Shown here: in pieces, positions 6,602-8,271 of the stretch
Layout of the letters: each line of letters opens with the position of its first letter
How positions within the stretch are numbered: the stretch's first letter is position 1
Assembly: GCA_902495155.1 (NCBI GenBank)
Contig: CABUWD010000089.1
Location: 1 to 8,271, forward strand
DNA length: 8,271 bases
Direction: 5' to 3'
Source: an uncultured Collinsella sp.
Lineage (GTDB): Bacteria > Actinomycetota > Coriobacteriia > Coriobacteriales > Coriobacteriaceae
Program-made: the position numbers and the translations under genes
Notes under the pieces: generated by a model
Database searches by the model: none
What the model saw: the letters and a program-made list of their open reading frames with translations, nothing else
What the model was told of the DNA's origin: nothing

Positions 6602-7189
6602 CTACTCCTCGACGGAGTCGGCCTCGACGGCCTCAGCAGCGTCCGCATCCTCGGCCAGCACACCAGCCTCAGCCTGGGCAACCGCAACCTTAGCGGCAGC
6701 CTCGGCAGCCTGTGCCTCCTCGCGAGCGCGATCCTCGGCCAGCAGCTCCTGGTATAGGTCCTCGCCCGGCAGTTCCTCGCTGCGAGCGATCTTACCCAGA
6801 ACGCCGTTGACGAACGACGCGGACTGGTCGGTGCCATAGGCCTTGGCAAGTTCGACGGCCTCGTTGATCACGATGGCGTCCGAGACCTCCTCGTCGGTGA
6901 GGAAACGCATCTCATAAACGGCGATACGCAGCAGATTGCGATCGGCGCCGGGCATGCGCATAAGATCCCAGTTCTTGGCAACGGAGCGCAGGGCGCAGTC
7001 GATGCGGTCGATATGCTCGTAAGCACCGCGGCACAGCTCCAGCGCATAGGGGTCGAGGGGACCCTTCGAGATCAGGAAATCACCCTCGAGGACGCGCTCG
7101 AGCGGGCTGTCCGTGGCCTCGGCCTGGAACAGCAGCTGCAGCGCCTGACTGCGGGCAAGCGTACGCCCGCGATAAACCTTAAGGCTCAA
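6602..7189 (-). CDS. nusB: Transcription antitermination factor NusB with acidic C-terminal extension
   Basis: NusB binds boxA RNA with NusE (S10) and supports antitermination in rRNA operons. The core (about 1-137) shows RTLARSQALQLLFQAE (9-24), NWDLMRMPGADRNLLRIAVYE (73-93, with the conserved LLR-A-YE) and INEAVELAKAYG plus FVNGVLGKI (108-119 and 126-134). After this comes a 58-residue tail (138-195) rich in Ala, Glu and Asp. Usual NusB proteins are about 130-160 aa, so 195 is long. The start is TTG (7187-7189): there is no nearby ATG, the conserved N-terminus begins at once, and AAGGAG (7196-7201) lies 6 bases upstream. The preceding gene's TAA is just one codon upstream and in frame. Confidence 0.94.
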   Translation of the reverse strand: MSLKVYRGRTLARSQALQLLFQAEATDSPLERVLEGDFLISKGPLDPYALELCRGAYEHIDRIDCALRSVAKNWDLMRMPGADRNLLRIAVYEMRFLTDEEVSDAIVINEAVELAKAYGTDQSASFVNGVLGKIARSEELPGEDLYQELLAEDRAREEAQAAEAAAKVAVAQAEAGVLAEDADAAEAVEADSVEE

Positions 7190-7192
7190 AGG

Positions 7193-7555
7193 TTACTCCT
7201 TGGGGAAAACGAGGCCGTCGATGCAAACGTCAACGCGCTCGACCTCGACGCCAACCTGGGCATCGATGGCAGCGACCACGGCGGCGCGAACGGCCTCGGC
7301 GAGTTTCTTGAACGGATAGCCAAAGAACACCACGACACGCACGGTGAGTGCGAGCTTGTCGCCGACGACCTCGGCCTCGACCGCCGGCTCAGAAGCCGGG
7401 GCCTTGGACGAGAGCATCATGGAGACAAGGTTGGTGGCAAGGTCCTTGACGCCAACGGAGGCGATGCCCTCGACATCGGACACGGCGCGCGAGACGATGG
7501 CGGTCAGAACATCGGGCGAAATGCCGATGCCGTCAATCTTGATTTCCTGGGGCAT
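7193..7555 (-). CDS. Asp23/Gls24 family envelope stress response protein (YqhY-like)
   Basis: Small Asp23-domain protein of 120 aa. The typical N-terminal segment GISPDVLTAIVSRAVSDVEG leads into IASVGVKDLA, and the C-terminal half contains LALTVRVVVFFGYPFKKLAE and ends with VERVDVCIDGLVF, all family features. The molecular role is unclear. In Bacillus the equivalent gene yqhY sits between accC and nusB and has been linked to acetyl-CoA carboxylase control; other members tie to membrane anchors and cell-envelope stress. The accBC genes are absent here, but the position just before nusB matches yqhY. The ATG at 7555 has AGGAGG (7560-7565) four bases upstream. It follows efp by 24 nt. The last two codons AAG GAG form the nusB ribosome site. 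Confidence 0.88.
   Translation of the reverse strand: MPQEIKIDGIGISPDVLTAIVSRAVSDVEGIASVGVKDLATNLVSMMLSSKAPASEPAVEAEVVGDKLALTVRVVVFFGYPFKKLAEAVRAAVVAAIDAQVGVEVERVDVCIDGLVFPKE
7196..7201 (-). promoter_or_regulatory. Ribosome binding site supporting the TTG start of nusB
   Basis: AAGGAG, formed by the final Lys-Glu codons of the Asp23-family gene, lies 6 bases (TAACCT) before TTG at 7189. It supports a non-ATG start and implies that translation of the two genes is coupled. Confidence 0.75.
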
Positions 7556-7579
7556 GAGTCCTCCTAGAAGAGTTGGTTG

Positions 7580-8143
7580 CTAGACGCGGGAGACGAACTT
7601 GCCGTCGCGGGTGTCAACCTTGATGACCTCGCCCTCGTTGAGGTACATGGGGACCTGGATGACAGCGCCGGTGTCGATCGTGGCCGGCTTGGTGGAACCC
7701 TGGACGGTGTCGCCCTTAAAGCCCGGGTCGGTCTGGACGATGGTGGTCTCGATGAACATCGGCGGGGTCACGCCCATGAGCTCATCGTCGGCGAAGAGCA
7801 GCTGGCAAATGTCGTTCTCGCGCAGCCACTTGGAGTTCTCGCCCACCATGTCCTCGGGAACGGGAACCTGCTCATAGGTCTCGTTGTCCATGAAGATGTA
7901 GTCGGCGCCATCGTTGTAGAGGTACTGGAACTCACGGGTGGTGAGCATGACGCTCTCGAACTTGGTGCCGGCGTTGCAGGTGTTCTCGACGACGCGGCCG
8001 CTCTTGATGTCGCGGGTCTTGTAGCGCACAAACGCGCCGCCCTTGCCCGGCTTGACATGCTGAAACTCGACGATGGTGTAGACCTTGTCCTTGATGCGGA
8101 GACCGAGGCCGTTCTTGAAGTCGGCGGTAGAAATGGTAGGCAT
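7580..8143 (-). CDS. efp: Elongation factor P
   Basis: Binds ribosomes stalled at consecutive prolines, between the P and E sites, and restores peptide-bond formation. It has 187 aa, the standard length. Three beta-barrel domains: KOW-like (about 1-62), OB (about 66-127) and C-terminal OB (about 130-187). The C-terminal family signature KPATIDTGAVIQVPMYLNEG (152-171) continues to EVIKVDTRDG. The loop that reaches the P-site tRNA is KPGKGGAF (31-38), with K34 at the tip, the residue lysylated or otherwise modified in many bacteria. No modification gene (epmA, epmB, earP) is in the window. The start at ATG 8143 is chosen over the upstream in-frame codon at 8176, because MPTISTADFKNG is the family N-terminus and AAAGG lies five bases ahead. 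First gene of the operon. Confidence 0.97.
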   Translation of the reverse strand: MPTISTADFKNGLGLRIKDKVYTIVEFQHVKPGKGGAFVRYKTRDIKSGRVVENTCNAGTKFESVMLTTREFQYLYNDGADYIFMDNETYEQVPVPEDMVGENSKWLRENDICQLLFADDELMGVTPPMFIETTIVQTDPGFKGDTVQGSTKPATIDTGAVIQVPMYLNEGEVIKVDTRDGKFVSRV

Positions 8144-8166
8144 AGCGACCTTTCTTGTTATGGGCA

Positions 8167-8182
8167 GAACGCACAAGCGTCC
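8167..8182 (-). other. Small hairpin in the efp leader
   Basis: The leftward strand reads GGACGC-TTGT-GCGTTC: a 6-bp stem including one G-U pair, with a 4-base loop, between the presumed transcription start (near 8194) and the efp ribosome site. Its stem is the same as in the terminator upstream (8245-8259). No U-run follows. Its function is unknown. Confidence 0.4.
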
Positions 8183-8200
8183 AAATTACATACGACCGAA

Positions 8201-8206
8201 ATTATA
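8201..8206 (-). promoter_or_regulatory. Candidate promoter -10 box for efp and the downstream operon
   Basis: The leftward strand has a perfect TATAAT, 57 bases upstream of the efp ATG. At a 17-bp spacer the -35 region reads GCTACA (8224-8229), a 3/6 match. It sits just downstream of a terminator on the same strand, so a new transcript is expected to begin here. It probably drives efp through recN, since no other gap is large enough for an obvious promoter. Confidence 0.6.
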
Positions 8207-8237
8207 CACTTGCAGACGGCGCCTGTAGCGAGCGCAT

Positions 8238-8259
8238 AAAAAGAGAACGCGGGGCGTCC
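8238..8259 (-). terminator. Rho-independent terminator of a leftward gene beyond the window
   Basis: The leftward strand reads GGACGC-CCC-GCGTTC followed by TCTTTTT: a 6-bp GC-rich stem (one G-U pair), a 3-base loop and a U-run. It would end transcription of a gene located to the right of the window and insulate the efp promoter. Confidence 0.55.
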
Positions 8260-8271
8260 GAATCAATCCGG

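Noticed and set aside
8144..8176. Upstream in-frame start extending EF-P by 11 residues
   Set aside because: The added residues are not part of the EF-P family N-terminus, and the region overlaps the leader hairpin; ATG 8143 has a ribosome site and gives the standard length.
7577..8239. 220-codon rightward open frame opposite efp
   Set aside because: Runs against a full-length EF-P gene; translation is Val/Leu/Gly/Asp-rich antisense pattern without a domain.

Overview
The window is ordinary chromosomal DNA from a GC-rich bacterium. I infer Actinomycetota, class Coriobacteriia, and most likely a Collinsella-type gut organism. The grounds are strong GC-ending codon choice, a fused fructose-family PTS permease next to an RpiR regulator, and a housekeeping cluster in the order efp, asp23-like, nusB, xseB, tlyA, nadK, recN. 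The taxon is inferred from gene content and style, not from a marker gene.

Left part (1-2986): a divergent sugar-uptake locus. A fused EIIB-EIIC-EIIA permease of the fructose PTS family is read leftwards and runs off the window, inside its EIIA domain. A MurR/RpiR-type regulator (HTH plus SIS sugar-phosphate domain) is read rightwards. The 272 bases between them carry candidate promoters for both genes, several short inverted repeats that look like operators, and two GC-rich hairpins in the permease leader. The natural reading is that the regulator senses a phosphosugar made by the permease and controls the shared region. The sugar cannot be named from this window.

Middle (2987-3045): an 11-bp perfect hairpin separates the convergent regulator and recN genes.

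Right part (3046-8143): seven genes, all leftward, tightly packed. In transcription order they are efp (elongation factor P), an Asp23-family protein, nusB (antitermination), xseB (exonuclease VII small subunit), tlyA (rRNA 2'-O-methyltransferase), nadK (NAD kinase) and recN (DNA repair). Gaps are 24, 3, 2 and about 35 nt, followed by overlaps of 4 and 11 nt, so this looks like one operon. It is a shortened form of the cluster known from Bacillus (efp-accB-accC-yqhY-nusB-folD-xseA-xseB-ispA-dxs-tlyA-argR-recN). The accBC, folD, xseA, ispA, dxs and argR genes are not in their expected places. Upstream of efp are a good -10 box and, further up, a terminator for a gene outside the window.

I found no RNA gene, mobile element, CRISPR array, phage gene or anything that amounts to a new system. 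The more interesting points are the operator-rich divergent region, the leader hairpins, the orphan-looking xseB, the long acidic tail on NusB, and the EF-P loop sequence.
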